DNA of 8,740 bases from a bacterium (GTDB lineage Bacteria; CSSED10-310; JAJRTK01): contig JAJRTK010000339.1 in the NCBI GenBank assembly GCA_024278345.1, positions 1 to 8,740 of the forward strand. Reading direction: 5' to 3'. Made by a program: the position numbers and the translations under genes. The notes beneath the pieces are model-generated. The model did not search any database and was not told the DNA's origin. It saw only the letters and a list, made by a program, of their open reading frames with translations. Shown here in pieces: positions 7,715 to 8,740 of the stretch (positions are counted from its first letter, which is position 1; each line of letters opens with the position of its first letter).

Positions 7715-7745
7715 CGTCTTGCCACTGCTTCCTGGTGGCGAGACG
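7715..7745 (+). terminator. 11-bp hairpin after the exported-protein gene, probable transcript end
   Basis: CGTCTTGCCAC at 7715-7725 pairs with GTGGCGAGACG at 7735-7745 (one G-T wobble) around a 9-nt loop. It begins 17 nt after the TGA. The stem is strong but no T-tract follows, so it may be a Rho-assisted or structural 3' end and not a textbook intrinsic terminator. Confidence 0.5.
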
Positions 7746-7776
7746 CGTTGGTCAAGAATCGGCAACAAACAGGTTG

Positions 7777-7797
7777 AGGCCCGGTTTTAGCGGGCCT
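7777..7797. terminator. Hairpin between convergent genes, candidate bidirectional terminator
   Basis: AGGCCCG at 7777-7783 pairs perfectly with CGGGCCT at 7791-7797 around a 7-nt loop, GTTTTAG. On the minus strand the stem begins 4 nt after the TAG stop (7802-7804) of the membrane-protein gene and is followed by a modestly T-rich stretch (CAACCTGTTTGTTG). The two flanking genes converge here, which is where a shared terminator is expected. Neither side has a clean run of T. Confidence 0.5.
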
Positions 7798-7801
7798 TAG
7801 C

Positions 7802-8458
7802 CTAGATCCACCCCAGCCAGTAGCCAAACAGGGTCGCCAAAACTCCCAGGAAGGCGAACAGACCTCCCACGATCCAGGCTTTTTGCCGAACCGTGGGAAG
7901 GTCGTGGACCCAGAAACAGACCAGGAAGAACTGCAAGTAACCAAAAAGGAAGATCAGGTACGGAGCCCGAGCATTCCAGAAGCTCCAGTCCCATGTCAAG
8001 GCGCCGATGGAGTTGAGGCAGACGATCTCCACCAGGACGCAGAAGACCGAGCCCGCCACCGCGATGAAAAGCCGGTTCGGTAGCCCGAGAATCCTCAGCT
8101 TCCGGTCTTTCGGAAGGACCTTGGAAAAGGCAATCCCCGCAATGGCGAACATGAAGCAAATCTCGATGTTCAACCCCACAAGAATCAAATAGGCCGTCTT
8201 CCCGGGCGCGCCCCAGAGCGGCGCATAGCCCGAAAAATGCAGAACCAGCGAGTTCATAATCTCGTTCAGCCAGTCCATCCCCCAAAAGGCCAGCCCCGCA
8301 AAAACCTGGTTCCAATTCCGTTTCTCGATTTCCACGGCATAAACGTAGACGACAAAGGCAAAAAGTGGGATCACGGTCCACTGAAACAGGCTGGGATCCC
8401 GAAGGATCGCAAGGGCTTGCCGAGCGGATTCCGTGGGCATGGTCAAGATCGATTCCAA
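7802..8458 (-). CDS. Six-span integral membrane protein of unknown function
   Basis: I do not recognise this protein. From a TTG start at 8458 it has 218 residues, beginning MESILTMPTESARQALAI. TTG is preferred because AAGGAG sits 7 nt upstream. ATG at 8440 would begin seven codons in, and ATG at 8539 would add an Arg/Ala-rich leader lying almost on the proposed -10 box. About six hydrophobic spans are visible, near residues 27-45, 52-73, 88-111, 130-150, 166-184 and 195-216. Polar residues sit inside or at the edges of spans: N65, E66 and N69 (WLNEIMNS), N97 and E99 (LNIEI), E144 and N149 (VEIVCLN). Other marks are the loop motifs LPKDRKLRILGLPNR (115-129) and WVHDLP (183-188), and many Trp. 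These buried acidic and amide residues suggest an enzyme or transporter, but no motif identifies which. The gene stands alone, convergent with the exported-protein gene. Confidence 0.85.
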   Translation of the reverse strand: MESILTMPTESARQALAILRDPSLFQWTVIPLFAFVVYVYAVEIEKRNWNQVFAGLAFWGMDWLNEIMNSLVLHFSGYAPLWGAPGKTAYLILVGLNIEICFMFAIAGIAFSKVLPKDRKLRILGLPNRLFIAVAGSVFCVLVEIVCLNSIGALTWDWSFWNARAPYLIFLFGYLQFFLVCFWVHDLPTVRQKAWIVGGLFAFLGVLATLFGYWLGWI

Positions 8459-8465
8459 AGCCAGT

Positions 8466-8471
8466 CTCCTT
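8466..8471 (-). promoter_or_regulatory. Strong Shine-Dalgarno (AAGGAG) pointing to a TTG start
   Basis: On the minus strand AAGGAG lies 7 nt before TTG at 8458-8456. It is 25 nt from the next in-frame ATG (8440), too far to serve it. This fixes TTG as the most likely start of the membrane-protein gene. Confidence 0.65.
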
Positions 8472-8541
8472 TTTTGCCTTGCGTTCCGCTCCCATCGCAC
8501 GCCGTCCGGCGCAGCGCTGCTCGCCCGTTTCGCCGCCACTA

Positions 8542-8570
8542 AGTGTAGAATGGAAGAGATGGACTTTCAA
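8542..8570 (-). promoter_or_regulatory. Candidate sigma70-type promoter of the membrane-protein gene
   Basis: Read on the minus strand, TTGAAA (8570-8565, 5 of 6 to the -35 consensus) is followed after exactly 17 nt by TACACT (8547-8542, 4 of 6 to the -10 consensus). The start of transcription would be near 8535, giving a leader of about 75 nt before the TTG start. The box match is modest but spacing and position are right. Confidence 0.45.
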
Positions 8571-8649
8571 CTTTTCGGGTATGCACCTAAGCCGGGACAC
8601 ACGACAAAACCAGAAAAAGACGCGCAGCGTACAAAAATGTGGGCTGGGA

Positions 8650-8675
8650 TCCCGTTGCCCTTCGTTGCAACGGGA
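8650..8675. other. 9-bp inverted repeat
   Basis: TCCCGTTGC at 8650-8658 pairs with GCAACGGGA at 8667-8675 around an 8-nt loop. It lies upstream of the membrane-protein promoter and has no T-tract directly beside it. It could be a terminator-like end of a gene beyond the right edge, or part of the adjacent palindromic cluster. Confidence 0.5.
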
Positions 8676-8679
8676 AGAT

Positions 8680-8740
8680 GAGCTAGCTCCCTGGTGGGTG
8701 CGGGGCAAAGCCCTGCCAGGGGACTGGGGACGGAGTCCCC
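8680..8740. repeat. GC-rich palindrome cluster, probable dispersed intergenic repeat cut by the window edge
   Basis: The last 61 nt are nearly all self-complementary. GAGCTAGCTC at 8680-8689 is a perfect 10-nt palindrome. CCCTGG 8689-8694 pairs with CCAGGG 8716-8721 and encloses GGGC-AAA-GCCC (8703-8713). GGGGACT 8719-8725 pairs with AGTCCCC 8734-8740 and competes with a smaller GGGGA/TCCCC stem (8726-8730 with 8736-8740). Such overlapping GC-rich hairpins are typical of dispersed intergenic palindromic repeats in bacterial genomes. That it is present in many copies is inference, as only one copy is in the window. Confidence 0.55.

Noticed and set aside
7797-8708. 303-codon minus-strand frame overlapping the membrane protein
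   Set aside because: The alternative frame gives clean membrane spans with a ribosome binding site and promoter. This one is Arg/Gly/Ser-rich with no fold signal and runs through the promoter and hairpin region.

Overview
The window is GC-rich DNA, judged by eye, from a bacterium. It holds the last 18 codons of a gene ending in a SEC-C zinc motif (most likely secA), two long plus-strand genes, and one membrane-protein gene on the minus strand. I cannot name the organism. A very large soluble Ser/Thr kinase-ATPase-TPR fusion next to an exported multi-domain protease-like protein is a combination I associate with Myxococcota, Acidobacteriota, Planctomycetota and related lineages. No tRNA, rRNA, CRISPR array, transposase, integrase or phage gene is visible.

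Layout: 1-58, C-terminus of probable SecA. 59-579, a 521-nt gap with small hairpins and no credible gene. 580-4419, a 1279-residue protein with a Ser/Thr kinase, a signalling-type AAA ATPase and at least seven TPR units of exactly 40 residues. 4482-7697, a 1071-residue exported protein with an N-terminal hydrophobic segment, a YWTD-like beta-propeller, a CARDB-like beta domain, a metallopeptidase-like domain, two Ig-like domains and a C-terminal transmembrane tail that looks like a sorting signal. 7698-7801, convergent intergenic DNA with two hairpins that probably end transcription from both sides. 7802-8458 (minus), a six-span membrane protein of unknown function, with a plausible TTG start, ribosome-binding site and promoter. 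8571-8740, a cluster of GC-rich hairpins that looks like an intergenic repeat unit cut by the window edge.

The kinase and exported-protein genes are 62 nt apart on the same strand with no clear terminator between them, so they may be co-transcribed. A link between cytosolic signalling and a surface protein is inference only. The two observations most worth following are the Gln that replaces the first His of the HExxH zinc motif in the peptidase-like domain, combined with altered zinc-ligand spacing, and the roughly 120-residue polar insert between the kinase lobes. The individual domains belong to known families. I do not see a demonstrably new multi-gene system.
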